Assembly (NCBI RefSeq): GCF_014200605.1
Contig: NZ_JACHCE010000001.1
Span: 434,001 to 498,000, forward strand
Length of the DNA: 64,000 bases
Direction of reading: 5' to 3'
Source: Pedobacter cryoconitis
GTDB lineage: Bacteria; Bacteroidota; Bacteroidia; Sphingobacteriales; Sphingobacteriaceae
Shown here: positions 1 to 8,831 of the stretch, one piece after another
How positions within the stretch are numbered: position 1 is the stretch's first letter
Layout of the letters: every line of letters starts with the position of its first letter
Notes under the pieces: generated by a model
Seen by the model: only the letters and a program-made list of their open reading frames with translations
What the model was told of the DNA's origin: nothing
The model's database searches: none
Translations under genes and position numbers: made by a program

Positions 1-1
1 A

Positions 2-1177
2 TTCCTGGATCAGCAGAGCCGTTTAAATATCTATTCGGCCAAATCAGATTATGTTCATCCATTGAGCCGGAATTCGAAATTAGAATTTGGTTTGAAATCG
101 AGTTATGTAACGACTAAAAATGGCAGTAAATTTTATGATGTGGTTAACGGGGCGGAAACTCCTGACCTGAACAGAAGTAACTACTTTAATTACACAGAGA
201 ATGTTAATGCTGCCTATCTCTCTTTACATGAAAAATCAGGGAAATTTAATTATCAGGCAGGTATGCGCGTAGAACATACCAATGGTAAAGGAACCCAGTT
301 ACTGACTGCAGAACAATTCAGACAAAACTATTTTCGGTTATTTCCTTCTGTTTATCTGGAATATAATATCAATGATAAAAATACGATCAGTATGAATTCG
401 GGCAGGAAAATTGACCGTCCTGCATATGGTGATTTAAACCCTTTGCTCCGTTTTGTCAATGCTACAGCTTATGTTCAGGGTGATCCGGATTTAAAACCAC
501 AGCTTTCCTTTAATCATGAAATCAGATATGCTTATAACAGGACATTATTTTTCAGTCTTGGTTATAGTCAATACACTGATTATATTATTTACTGGGTATT
601 CCCGGAAAAAAACATCAAAGATCAGAAACAGGAAACTGTTGTCTCCAAACCAGTTAATATTGATAAAGCCAGTGCTTATAGTGCGTCGTTTGTACATATC
701 AAAAGATTAAATTCATGGTGGACAATGAATAATAACCTCACATTTAATTATAATTTATTTAGCGGGGATATTAATCAGTATAAGCTGAATAATCAGGGTA
801 AACCATCTTTCTTTTTATCGACTAACCAGGCTTTTGTGATTAACGACCGGATTTCTGCAGAAACTAATTTCCGTTATTCGGGAAAATCTCAAAATGGATC
901 AGCAATTTATAAGGCTAATTCTAATCTGAGTATCGGTGTAAAAACTACGCTGTTTAATAACAAGGCATCATTATCGCTGAATGTAAATGATATTTTCCGG
1001 GATCAGAATTTTATCTGGACTTCAAATACAGGACGTATTATAGAGTCCAGAATTGTCAGAACAGATTCAAGGTCGGTAAAGGTGAATTTTAGCTATAAAT
1101 TTGGAAAATCAATAGTCAGAAAAATGAATATCAGTAATGGAGCTGAGGAGGAAAAGAACAGAGCGGGTAAGAATTAA
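2..1177 (+). CDS. Outer-membrane beta-barrel protein, TonB-receptor-like (3' part)
   Basis: The frame is open from the first bases of the window, so this is the C-terminal part of a longer gene; a TTG at position 62 is internal, not a start. About 391 residues are visible. They alternate aromatic and polar residues as in transmembrane beta-strands, with phrases such as YPxxYLEY-like strands, SMNSGRKIDRPAYGDLNPL and a closing FSYKFGKS strand. This is typical of the outer_membrane_beta-barrel family 3 that Bacteroidota couple to a carboxypeptidase-like domain and plug. It probably sits in the outer membrane as a TonB-dependent transporter or receptor. The extreme C-terminus (about 20 residues after YKFGKS) is charged and extends past the last strand. 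The substrate cannot be told. The next gene starts 83 bases downstream on the same strand. Confidence 0.8.
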   Translation, partial: FLDQQSRLNIYSAKSDYVHPLSRNSKLEFGLKSSYVTTKNGSKFYDVVNGAETPDLNRSNYFNYTENVNAAYLSLHEKSGKFNYQAGMRVEHTNGKGTQLLTAEQFRQNYFRLFPSVYLEYNINDKNTISMNSGRKIDRPAYGDLNPLLRFVNATAYVQGDPDLKPQLSFNHEIRYAYNRTLFFSLGYSQYTDYIIYWVFPEKNIKDQKQETVVSKPVNIDKASAYSASFVHIKRLNSWWTMNNNLTFNYNLFSGDINQYKLNNQGKPSFFLSTNQAFVINDRISAETNFRYSGKSQNGSAIYKANSNLSIGVKTTLFNNKASLSLNVNDIFRDQNFIWTSNTGRIIESRIVRTDSRSVKVNFSYKFGKSIVRKMNISNGAEEEKNRAGKN

Positions 1178-1260
1178 AACTATAATCCGGGATTGGGAAC
1201 AGCTGCGGTACTGTACGTTGTTTTTTCTGAAATGCAGATTAAATTATAGCTTTACTGTCT

Positions 1261-2004
1261 ATGAATAAAACGCTTTCTTCAGTTTTTATTTCTGGTTTGC
1301 CTACCGGGATTGTTTTAGTGCTGGCTATGATTTTGTTTTCTTGTAGTCATCCAAATACTATTGAAAATAAGAACAGGGGCTATGGTACTAAGAATGGGGA
1401 TAGTGCTGGGCATCCTGTTACAGCAGCTGGTCAGACTGGTTCGGGTGAAATTATAAGTGATACTTTGGGGACTGCTGATTTGCCTGCTTCTATTACTTAC
1501 AAAGGCAAGCCTGTTAAGGTGATGAGCTGGAACGATAAATTAGGAGATAACCTTTTGCTACTTACAGAAACAGGCGAATTTGCATCAGCAGATTCGACAG
1601 AATACCCGGATAACAGAGATGCCGAACTACATGTTTATCATTATGTGAAAGCTGGTTCAGCGTGGCAAAAGATTGCAACTATCAATGATCAGATCAATTC
1701 ATGTCCCGTAGATATTGTAACGCGATTTGTTCCTGGTGCTTTATTTATTACCGATCTGGATGGCAATGGGATCGCTGAAGCTACCTTTGCTTATCAATTA
1801 ACCTGCACAGGAGGCGTTGACAATAAGGTAATGAAACTGATTATGCTTGAAAATAAAAAGAAATATGTGATCAGAGGGACTACTACAGTAGATATGGGGG
1901 AAAAGATCCCGGGAACTATGAAATATGAAGCAGAAATACCAGCAGCCTTTAAGATTTTTATGATTAAACAGTGGAAAGCTTTTGAAACAGAGCATTTACA
2001 CTAG
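1261..2004 (+). CDS. Hypothetical lipoprotein with a DLDGNG motif
   Basis: Protein of 247 residues with a hydrophobic leader ending in LFSCSH, a lipobox-like cleavage site, so a lipid-anchored periplasmic or surface protein is likely. A low-complexity Gly/Thr/Ser linker (residues about 35-70) follows, then a folded domain. Around residues 162-172 it has LFITDLDGNGIAEATFAY, which resembles the acidic calcium-binding loops of FG-GAP/dockerin-like repeats. I do not recognise a named enzyme. It may be one of the Bacteroidota lipoproteins that carry a single DxDGNG loop and a six-stranded domain. A strong bidirectional hairpin terminator lies 39 bases after its stop. Confidence 0.6.
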   Translation: MNKTLSSVFISGLPTGIVLVLAMILFSCSHPNTIENKNRGYGTKNGDSAGHPVTAAGQTGSGEIISDTLGTADLPASITYKGKPVKVMSWNDKLGDNLLLLTETGEFASADSTEYPDNRDAELHVYHYVKAGSAWQKIATINDQINSCPVDIVTRFVPGALFITDLDGNGIAEATFAYQLTCTGGVDNKVMKLIMLENKKKYVIRGTTTVDMGEKIPGTMKYEAEIPAAFKIFMIKQWKAFETEHLH

Positions 2005-2042
2005 AAATCATTTTATATTTTATCCTGATATTTATTAAAAAT

Positions 2043-2072
2043 AAAAAGGTGCTTCAATTGAAGCACCTTTTT
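2043..2072. terminator. Bidirectional rho-independent terminator
   Basis: Perfect 30-base palindrome: 13-base arms AAAAAGGTGCTTC and GAAGCACCTTTTT around AATT, giving A-tract/T-tract on both strands. It lies between convergent genes ending at 2004 (+) and 2077 (-). Confidence 0.9.
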
Positions 2073-2076
2073 ATTT

Positions 2077-2283
2077 TTATGGTTTGACCTCTGTATAAGG
2101 ATCAAGTTCTGAGTTATATTTCTGCTCCAGGTCATCTTTAAAGCGCCTTGCCTTATCTGCCCATTCCGGAGCTTTATTCTGCAGGTCATCAACTATAGAT
2201 CTGCCATTGACATCTTTTTTTGTTATGTATTTAATTGCACCGTAAACTGCGGCCCCAATTAATGCTGTTTTTAATAATCCCAT
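2077..2283 (-). CDS. Small YtxH-like membrane-associated protein
   Basis: Sixty-eight residues: an N-terminal hydrophobic stretch (LLKTALIGAAVYGAIKYI), then a charged amphipathic helix (WADKARRFKDDLEQKYNSE). This plan, one membrane helix plus a soluble charged tail, resembles the short YtxH-domain proteins linked to envelope stress in Bacteroidota, but the match is by architecture only. The start is the only ATG. It is transcribed alone, with the bidirectional terminator directly after its stop and an AT-rich region of about 200 bases upstream shared with the divergent VIT-domain gene. Confidence 0.55.
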   Translation of the reverse strand: MGLLKTALIGAAVYGAIKYITKKDVNGRSIVDDLQNKAPEWADKARRFKDDLEQKYNSELDPYTEVKP

Positions 2284-2487
2284 TCCATTTATTTATTGAT
2301 GTATCTAAGTAACAGTATACTATCCGAAATGTTTAGAAAAAAAATAACCTGTTCTTATTTAGGTTTAAGACCTGATCAGATCAACATTTTTCAGATTTGA
2401 TCTAAAAACTAAGCGTTATTATTTCGGGTACCTACAGGTTATTTTATGGAATATCAATTCTGTTTGCATCTGGACTAAAACTGCTTT

Positions 2488-5439
2488 ATGAAACTAAGAC
2501 CTATTTTACAGACGCTGGTATTGCTATTGTTGATTCTTTTCACTCAATCCTGTATCAGTAACGCTCAGACCCCTCAGATCAAAGTTTTGGGAACAACAAA
2601 TTCTGCTGAACAAAAAGCCGTCAGTCTTAAATCGCTTCATATCGAAGTACAGGTCTACGGGAACATTGCTACCACCGTGATGACCATGTCCTTTATAAAT
2701 AAAGGTTCAGGGATACTAGAAGGAGAACTTACTTTTCCTATGCCCGATGGAGTTAGCATTAGTAGTTATGCATTGGATATCAATGGTAAAATGAGAGCAG
2801 CAGTGCCGGTAGAAAAAACAAGGGCAGCCGAAGTATTTGAAAGCGTTGAACATCGAAGGGTTGATCCCGGATTATTGGAAAAGGTAGAGGGGAATAATTT
2901 TCGTACCCGCATTTATCCCTTCCCTGCCGGAGGTTCAAGGACTGTAAAAATTAGCTATGAAGAAGAACTTCATCCGTCCGCTCAGCAGCAGCTTAGTTAT
3001 CGTTTACCATTGGATTATAAAGCTGCTATTCCTGAATTCTCTTTAAAGGTAAGCGTATTGGAAAGCAGTCAGGAACCTTTACTTGCCGAACAGCCCGATG
3101 GCAGCTTTAGTTTTAAAAATAAAGGCACAGTTTTCATTGCAGAAATGCAAAAAAAAGACTTTCTTCCTGAACATGGTTTAGTTATTAATCTTCCTGCGGC
3201 AGGTGATCAGAAAAGTGCATTGATGCAGAAGGCCGGACGGAGCTATTATTTTTTGGCAAATGTTTTAGTAAACGCACCATCACGTACACATAAATGGAGT
3301 AATCAGATAGGGTTGATCTGGGATGTATCTTTAGGTGGTCTGAAACGGGATCAAACTAAAGATCTGGCTTTGCTGGATGCATTTATCAAAGCACGTAAAA
3401 ACCTGACAATTCATTTGGGGCTGCTAAATAATACCTTTAATAAAGCCGGGATATTTGTGATAAGAGATGGAAACTGGGGTGAATTAAAAGAAAAATTGAC
3501 CAGGCTGGTATATGATGGTGGAACTGACTATAGCAGGATTAATTCTGAGCTGCTAAAAGCTGATGAATACTTATTCTTTACAGACGGTTTTTCTGGTTTT
3601 GGTCCTTCTGCTATAGCCTTGAAAAAACCTGTTTATACGATAAATTCTTCGCTTACAGCCGATTTTAGCAAGCTCAAATATATCAGTGCCAGAACAGGCG
3701 GACAGTTTGTTAATCTGAATATTGTTTCTGCTAAAGAAGCCTTAATGCAGATTTCTAAAGATGAAATGCAGTTTATCGGTATCAAAGATAATCCGGATAT
3801 CAGCGAGCTTTATCCGGCTTTACCAGTTCGGGTAAACGGTTATTTGTCTATTGCAGGTTTGTCAGCATCGGGAGCAGAAAATCTGGTATTGAAATTTGGC
3901 TATGGTCAGCAGGTGATGCTGGAACGGAAAATTAACCTGGATGCAGCCGCTCAAAGTGCAGGTGTGATTGATGTAAGCAAGATCTGGGCACAAAAAAAAC
4001 TGGCTGATATGGATGTAAATTATGAGCAGAATAAAGAGAAAATCAGTGAGCTCGGTAAACAATTTGGTTTGGTGACAAGGAATACAAGTTTATTAGTACT
4101 CGAATCAGTAGATGATTATATCCGTTATGGAATTGAACCTCCTGATGAATTAAGAGCTGAATATAATAGTTTGCAGAAAGGCAGGGTACGTGATAAAGAA
4201 GAAAGAAAAAATGGTTTAATGAAAGAGGCTGTAGCAATGGCAGCAGAATTAAAGAGCTGGTGGAATAAAGTTTTTAAGCCTGAGAAGTTTTTTCCTAAAC
4301 CTGATAAAAGTGTGGAAAGTATTGGTTTTGCACAGCCTGTACCTGCAATGTCCAGACAAACTGCGGATGCGGTGGTTATTGCGCCTGAAAGTGAACAGAG
4401 AAGAGGAAGTGTTCAGGCCGATCGATATGCTTTATCTGAAATTGTTGTCAGTCGGACAGCAGCTATGGGCAGGTTAAATTCGAAAATTGCAGGAGTTAAT
4501 ATGACCAGGCAGGCAGCAGATCAGCCTGTAATTATTGTTCCCGAATTTAAGAGTGATAAAGATTATATGAAAAAGATAAATGGCACCGTAGAAAATGCCT
4601 ATCAGGAATATCTTGCTATCAGAAAAGACTATCAGACGACACCTTCTTTTTATCTTGATATATCAAACTGGTTTCAGCAGCATAAAGACACCGAAAGGGC
4701 ATTAATGATCTTAAGTAATCTGACAGAGCTGGAACTGGAAAATGCAGAAATCTATAAAACCTTAACTTATAAACTCAGGGAAACAGGTAACGTGAAAACT
4801 GAATCGTTCACCAGTCATAAAGTACTGGAATGGAGGCCGATGGATGCACAAAGTTATCGTGACTATGCATTAGCTTTGGTGGATTGCGGTCAATATCAAA
4901 GTGCATTGGACACACTGTATTCAGTTTTGAATCAAAGTTACAGCATGGATAATGCTGTGCGTGATCATGGTATTGAAGAAATTATTCTGGCAGAAATCAA
5001 TAATCTGATCCATCTTCACCGTTCAAAGCTAAATGTCAGTAAAATTGATAAAAAGTTAATCTTTGATTTCCCTGTTGATGTGAGAGTCGTGATGAACTGG
5101 AACAAAAAAGATACGGATATAGATCTCTGGGTAACAGATCCGACTGGTGAAAAGTGTTTTTACAGTAATCAGCGTACTAAAGCAGGGGGGAGGATCAGCG
5201 ATGATTTTACCAATGGTTATGGTCCTGAGCAGTTTATGATTAAAAAAGCAGTTAAGGGGAGATATAAAATTGAGGTCAATTATTATGGAGACAATCAATT
5301 AAGTATCAGTGGTCCAACTACAGTAATGGCCGAAATTTATACCCACTATGGAACTGTAAAACAGGAATGCAAAATAATCGCGCTGCAATTATCTGCTGCG
5401 CATAAAGGCGGGGTTTTTATTGGAGAATTTACCTTTTAA
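2488..5439 (+). CDS. VIT/VWA-like surface protein with DUF2135 C-terminal domain
   Basis: Protein of 983 residues with an export signal (MKLRPILQTLVLLLL then FTQSCISNAQ; the Cys may be a lipobox). Residues about 30-180 form a VIT domain (phrases IEVQVYGNIATTVMTMSF, GELTFPMPDGVSISSY, FRTRIYPFPAGGSR). A VWA-like region follows: the metal motif is altered to D279-V-S-L-G, with later GGTDYS and FFTDGFSG loops where the MIDAS Thr and Asp usually sit. Around residue 649 the segment LSEIVVSR resembles the Ton-box/plug entry of SusC proteins. Residues about 715-850 look like TPR helices, and 870-975 match DUF2135 (DIDLWVTDPTGEKCFYSN). VIT/VWA proteins are surface or periplasmic adhesion and assembly factors; the role here is unknown. 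It is monocistronic, with a terminator 45 bases after the stop. Confidence 0.75.
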   Translation: MKLRPILQTLVLLLLILFTQSCISNAQTPQIKVLGTTNSAEQKAVSLKSLHIEVQVYGNIATTVMTMSFINKGSGILEGELTFPMPDGVSISSYALDINGKMRAAVPVEKTRAAEVFESVEHRRVDPGLLEKVEGNNFRTRIYPFPAGGSRTVKISYEEELHPSAQQQLSYRLPLDYKAAIPEFSLKVSVLESSQEPLLAEQPDGSFSFKNKGTVFIAEMQKKDFLPEHGLVINLPAAGDQKSALMQKAGRSYYFLANVLVNAPSRTHKWSNQIGLIWDVSLGGLKRDQTKDLALLDAFIKARKNLTIHLGLLNNTFNKAGIFVIRDGNWGELKEKLTRLVYDGGTDYSRINSELLKADEYLFFTDGFSGFGPSAIALKKPVYTINSSLTADFSKLKYISARTGGQFVNLNIVSAKEALMQISKDEMQFIGIKDNPDISELYPALPVRVNGYLSIAGLSASGAENLVLKFGYGQQVMLERKINLDAAAQSAGVIDVSKIWAQKKLADMDVNYEQNKEKISELGKQFGLVTRNTSLLVLESVDDYIRYGIEPPDELRAEYNSLQKGRVRDKEERKNGLMKEAVAMAAELKSWWNKVFKPEKFFPKPDKSVESIGFAQPVPAMSRQTADAVVIAPESEQRRGSVQADRYALSEIVVSRTAAMGRLNSKIAGVNMTRQAADQPVIIVPEFKSDKDYMKKINGTVENAYQEYLAIRKDYQTTPSFYLDISNWFQQHKDTERALMILSNLTELELENAEIYKTLTYKLRETGNVKTESFTSHKVLEWRPMDAQSYRDYALALVDCGQYQSALDTLYSVLNQSYSMDNAVRDHGIEEIILAEINNLIHLHRSKLNVSKIDKKLIFDFPVDVRVVMNWNKKDTDIDLWVTDPTGEKCFYSNQRTKAGGRISDDFTNGYGPEQFMIKKAVKGRYKIEVNYYGDNQLSISGPTTVMAEIYTHYGTVKQECKIIALQLSAAHKGGVFIGEFTF

Positions 5440-5484
5440 GAAGGGGCCAATCTCAAAATTTTAAGAAGATTATGAGTTCAAAAG

Positions 5485-5521
5485 AAGCCGGCTCCTTTAA
5501 TGTAAGCCGGCTTTTCTCTTT
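5485..5521. terminator. Rho-independent terminator
   Basis: Nine-base arms AAGCCGGCT (5485-5493) and AGCCGGCTT (5505-5513) with an 11-base loop, followed by TTCTCTTTT. It separates the convergent VIT-domain gene and DJ-1 gene. An A-rich flank on the other side means it may serve both. Confidence 0.8.
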
Positions 5522-5527
5522 TAATAA

Positions 5528-6208
5528 TTATCCTTTCAATGCTTTTAATAGCTCTAAAGCTGCATTTTCCGAAGAACCTGGGTTCTGACCGGTGATTAAT
5601 AAACCATCTTTTTTAACATAAGGGCCCCAATCTGCCCCTTTGCTATAAATTCCACCCAGATTTTTTAATTCATCTTCCAGTAAAAAAGGGACAACATCTG
5701 TTAGTTGAACAGCTTCTTCTTCAGTATTTGAAAAACCAGTTACTTCTTTACCTTTGACTAAAGGCTCGCCGTTTTCAGCTTTAACTTTAACTAAAGCAGC
5801 TGGTGCATGACATACCAGTGCAATTGGTTTTTGCTGCCGATAAAAGGTTTCTATCAATTGAATAGAAGTTGTATCATTGGCAAGGTCCCACATCGGGCCA
5901 TGGCCGCCCGGATAAAATACAGCATCATAATCAGCTGCGTTTACCCCACTTAATTTTACAGTTTTAGCTAGTTTTTCCTGCAAAGCGGCATCTTTATCAA
6001 AACGATGTGTAGCTTCTGTCTGGAAATCAGGGAGCTCACTTTTAGGATCAATTGGAGGCTGTCCGCCTTTAGGTGATGCTAAGGTCAGTTCAGCGCCTGC
6101 ATCGGCCAATACATAATAAGGTGCAGCGAATTCTTCTACCCAAAAACCTGTTTTTTCACCAGTGTTACCTAACTCACTATGTGAGGTTAATACAATCAGT
6201 ACTTTCAT
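5528..6208 (-). CDS. Type 1 glutamine amidotransferase-like protein, DJ-1/PfpI (Hsp31-like)
   Basis: Protein of 226 residues with the class I glutaminase fold of the DJ-1/PfpI superfamily. It shows the Gly-rich GGHGPMWDL loop at about 101-109 and the nucleophile elbow LVCHAPAAL with Cys133-His134. An acidic residue at 25-26 (WVEEF) is in the position of the conserved Glu. The pattern fits the Hsp31/YhbO-type branch: small-molecule glyoxalase, deglycase-like or chaperone activities tied to electrophile stress. Its start lies 11 bases after the stop of the upstream NADP-dependent reductase gene (both minus strand), so the two are almost certainly co-transcribed. The MarR gene just upstream suggests induction by reactive compounds. 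Confidence 0.85.
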   Translation of the reverse strand: MKVLIVLTSHSELGNTGEKTGFWVEEFAAPYYVLADAGAELTLASPKGGQPPIDPKSELPDFQTEATHRFDKDAALQEKLAKTVKLSGVNAADYDAVFYPGGHGPMWDLANDTTSIQLIETFYRQQKPIALVCHAPAALVKVKAENGEPLVKGKEVTGFSNTEEEAVQLTDVVPFLLEDELKNLGGIYSKGADWGPYVKKDGLLITGQNPGSSENAALELLKALKG

Positions 6209-6219
6209 ATTTATTTGTT

Positions 6220-7218
6220 TTAGATTTTTACAACCATTTTGCCTTCATTTTTACCTTCAAACAGATTCATAAATGCTGCCGGGATATTATTGAAGCCATC
6301 GACTATAGTTTCCGAATAATTTAATTTGTCCTCTTTAAGCCAGCTGGTTAATTGTGCAAGTGCTTCAGGAGCTTTAGCTGCAAATTCTGATACAATAAAC
6401 CCGCGCATTAATACACTTTTTGTAACCAGTATAGTATCTAATCTCATACCTTTCTGTGCTTCTGTATTATTGTATAAAGAGATTGCACCACAAACTGGTA
6501 CACGTGCATATCTGTTCAGGTTTAACATAACCGCATCAGAAATATCACCGCCAACGTTATCAAAATAGACGTCAACACCATCAGGACAAGCCTCCTTGAT
6601 GGCTTCTTTCATATTCTTAGTTGTTTTATAATTGATAGCTTCATCAAACCCAAAGCGGTTTTTCAGAAGTTCTGTTTTTTCGTCAGTACCAGCAATCCCT
6701 ACTACACGGCAACCCAGAATCTTGCCAATCTGGCCAACAATACTCCCTACAGCACCTGCTGCCCCCGAAACAACAATAGTCTCGCCTGCTTTTGGTTTAC
6801 CTATTTCTGTTAAACCCAGGTAAGCAGTCAAACCAGTCATGCCTAATGCACCCAGGTAAGCACTAAGCGGAGCCGCTTTTGCATCCACTATGGAAAGTCC
6901 TGTTCCATTTGAAGTTTGATATTCTTTCCATTGTAAACCTCCGGAAACAAAATCGCCTTTACTGAATTTTGGATGGTTAGATTCAATGACTTCGGCAATG
7001 ATGCCAGATTGTATGGGCTCATGTAATTGAAAGGGGGGTATATATGATTTTGAATCATTCATTCTTCCTCTCAGATAAGGATCAACAGACACATATAGTG
7101 TTTTAAGTAAAACTTCATTTTCGCCAGCCTGAGGCATAACCTCAGTGATAAATTTAAAGTTGCTAAGCTGTGGTTTTCCAACAGGCCTGCTATCTAAGGT
7201 GATTATATTATTCATCAT
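6220..7218 (-). CDS. NADP-dependent oxidoreductase, CurA-like (medium-chain, zinc-less)
   Basis: Protein of 332 residues of the medium-chain reductase superfamily without the zinc-ligand segments. It has VDPYLRGRMND near residue 50, the cofactor-binding turn VVSGAAGAVGS near 150, and FDNVGGDISDAVM near 220. These are hallmarks of the YncB/CurA and leukotriene-B4-dehydrogenase group, which reduces alpha,beta-unsaturated carbonyls using NADPH. Two adjacent ATG codons at 7218 and 7215 could start it. It precedes the DJ-1 gene with an 11-base gap, giving a two-gene detoxification operon. Its short upstream region holds a near-perfect 18-base palindrome that recurs at the marR promoter. Confidence 0.88.
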   Translation of the reverse strand: MMNNIITLDSRPVGKPQLSNFKFITEVMPQAGENEVLLKTLYVSVDPYLRGRMNDSKSYIPPFQLHEPIQSGIIAEVIESNHPKFSKGDFVSGGLQWKEYQTSNGTGLSIVDAKAAPLSAYLGALGMTGLTAYLGLTEIGKPKAGETIVVSGAAGAVGSIVGQIGKILGCRVVGIAGTDEKTELLKNRFGFDEAINYKTTKNMKEAIKEACPDGVDVYFDNVGGDISDAVMLNLNRYARVPVCGAISLYNNTEAQKGMRLDTILVTKSVLMRGFIVSEFAAKAPEALAQLTSWLKEDKLNYSETIVDGFNNIPAAFMNLFEGKNEGKMVVKI

Positions 7219-7258
7219 TAATTGTTTTTATAAGTAATCCTTGTTATTTCCCTGGATT

Positions 7259-7276
7259 TATAGTCCATGGATTATA
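7259..7276. promoter_or_regulatory. Putative MarR operator upstream of the reductase operon
   Basis: TATAGTCCATGGATTATA is an 18-base palindrome with a single mismatched pair. It lies in the 73-base gap between marR and the CurA-like gene. The same core TCCATGGA recurs at 7745-7752 before marR itself. Confidence 0.55.
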
Positions 7277-7291
7277 TTTAGTCAAATTTTT

Positions 7292-7729
7292 TTAATCTCT
7301 CATTTTATCTAAAAGATCATTTAATAAATTAGCTTGTTCGTCATTCATTTGAACAGGGATCTGATTTAAAATTTTTCTGCCCTGTATTCTTAATCTTTCT
7401 CCTTCGGGAGTAAGTTTAACATAAACAACACGCTGATCAGAAAGGTTTCGTTCCTTTTGAATTAATCCTTTTTCCATAAGTTTATTGAGCAGGCGTGATA
7501 CATTTGGCATCCGGTCAATTAAACGGTCTTTGATTAAGTTAACAGTAGCTGTATGCTGAGGTTGCCCATTCAAGATGCTTAAAACATTAAACTGCTGTAA
7601 TGACAGTCCGGTAGGTTTTAAAGAAACAGCAATTTTGTTTGAAATCCAGTTCGCAGTAAAAATAATGTTGGTACTTACTCTTTGCTGAGGGGTTAAAAAC
7701 TGATGCTGTAATTCATCTTCTATTTTCAT
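7292..7729 (-). CDS. MarR family transcriptional regulator
   Basis: Protein of 145 residues with a MarR winged helix. The recognition region is INLIKDRLIDRMPNVSRLLNKLMEKGLI-like (about residues 62-90), followed by the wing KERNLSDQRVVYVKLTPEGERL. MarR proteins are dimeric repressors released by phenolic or oxidising ligands. The reductase/DJ-1 pair lies immediately downstream on the same strand (73-base gap), which makes those genes its probable targets. A shared palindrome in front of both units supports autoregulation. Confidence 0.9.
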   Translation of the reverse strand: MKIEDELQHQFLTPQQRVSTNIIFTANWISNKIAVSLKPTGLSLQQFNVLSILNGQPQHTATVNLIKDRLIDRMPNVSRLLNKLMEKGLIQKERNLSDQRVVYVKLTPEGERLRIQGRKILNQIPVQMNDEQANLLNDLLDKMRD

Positions 7730-7739
7730 ACTGCAAATA

Positions 7740-7757
7740 TATATTCCATGGATGGTA
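7740..7757. promoter_or_regulatory. Putative MarR operator upstream of marR
   Basis: TATATTCCATGGATGGTA carries the same TCCATGGAT core as the site at 7259-7276 and lies 11 bases upstream of the marR start codon. The flanks are less symmetric than in the other copy. Confidence 0.5.
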
Positions 7758-7847
7758 ATTTTCAGAAATCTTCTGTTTTTTACATTTTATTGATGTTAAG
7801 GGCAGGCCAAATAACTAATTTAGAGATCAAAAGAGGAATTAAAAAAG

Positions 7848-8384
7848 ATGGGCCTAAATGATTTAAATCTAGATTATGATGGGAATAATGTCTGTATTAC
7901 CATTAAAAGCAAGGTGAGTTTAATATTCCGGATTTTTCTGATCAGCTCTAATTTAGTTTTAGCAGGGATGATTATACTCGCTATAGTTTTGTCTATGCCC
8001 GCGTTTACTTTAGCCATTGTGATGCTTTTATTGTTTTCTTTAAGATATACCTTATGGAATTTGTATGGCAGGGAAAAACTGACCATCAATAAGAGATTGG
8101 TAAGCTATAGCCACAGCTGTCTTTTTTTTAAAACTCATCTGCATACCAAAAGAATCGGGAAAAGATTAACAGTAGTTCCTTATGAGCTATATGGACAGGG
8201 GAAGGTAAGAATGGTTAATATCGTATTCGAGGCTTGTAATGTAAACAACGTACCCGAAAATGTATATGAATTTTCTTTGCCCGTCCGTGTCGAACAGGCA
8301 GAGATGATTAGTTATATGCTGAGTCTGTTATACCTGAATAAGGTGAATTTTGATTTCAACAAAACTAAGATCTGCGCAAATTAA
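7848..8384 (+). CDS. Hypothetical inner-membrane protein
   Basis: Protein of 178 residues with two adjacent hydrophobic helices (about 24-65: VSLIFRIFLISSNLVLAGMI and ILAIVLSMPAFTLAIVMLLL), then a soluble domain of about 110 residues. The layout recalls small proteins with a PH-like or DUF-type cytoplasmic domain after a membrane hairpin, but I recognise no family. A purine-rich stretch (AAAGAGGAATTAAAAAAG) precedes the ATG. Its stop codon abuts the stop of the convergent DUF2059 gene with no spacer. Confidence 0.55.
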   Translation: MGLNDLNLDYDGNNVCITIKSKVSLIFRIFLISSNLVLAGMIILAIVLSMPAFTLAIVMLLLFSLRYTLWNLYGREKLTINKRLVSYSHSCLFFKTHLHTKRIGKRLTVVPYELYGQGKVRMVNIVFEACNVNNVPENVYEFSLPVRVEQAEMISYMLSLLYLNKVNFDFNKTKICAN

Positions 8385-8831
8385 TTAATATCCTTTTTCC
8401 GTGAGCCTGTTCATAATATCCGCTCCGATTTTTTCACCCCACATCCTTCCTGCCTGCATCGACTCTTGCATAATAACTGGTGTCTTTTCGGCAAATTTCT
8501 TTCCCGCCGGAGTTTTATAGAAAGCGGTAATACTATCAATATCTTCCTTTGATAAATGCTTTTGATAGATCGGGGAAAGCAGGTCCAGTAAATCTTCTAT
8601 TCCGACTTTCTGAAAGCTTGTTTCAAACTCAGTCCAGACCTCTGCTTTTACCTCTGTCTTTTGGGCTTTAAAGGTGGTCATCATCTGGCTGATAATAGCT
8701 TTAAATGTATTCTCGGTTCCATTGGCAATCATCATTTGCTTAACACTTTCCCTGTAGGCGGTATTGTCCTGGCCAAATGATAAAGTGGCTGTAAGTAAGA
8801 TCAGAGAAAATAACAGGATGATGGTCTTCAT
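8385..8831 (-). CDS. DUF2059 domain-containing exported protein
   Basis: Protein of 148 residues with a signal peptide (MKTIILLFSLILLTATLSFGQ). The mature domain has the DUF2059 pattern: YQKHLSKEDIDSITAFYKTPAGKKFAEKTPVIMQES at about residues 87-122, where FY-TPxGKK is the family signature. The function of the family is not established; it is periplasmic and largely helical. It is a single gene, convergent and directly abutting its neighbour at 8384. Confidence 0.85.
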   Translation of the reverse strand: MKTIILLFSLILLTATLSFGQDNTAYRESVKQMMIANGTENTFKAIISQMMTTFKAQKTEVKAEVWTEFETSFQKVGIEDLLDLLSPIYQKHLSKEDIDSITAFYKTPAGKKFAEKTPVIMQESMQAGRMWGEKIGADIMNRLTEKGY

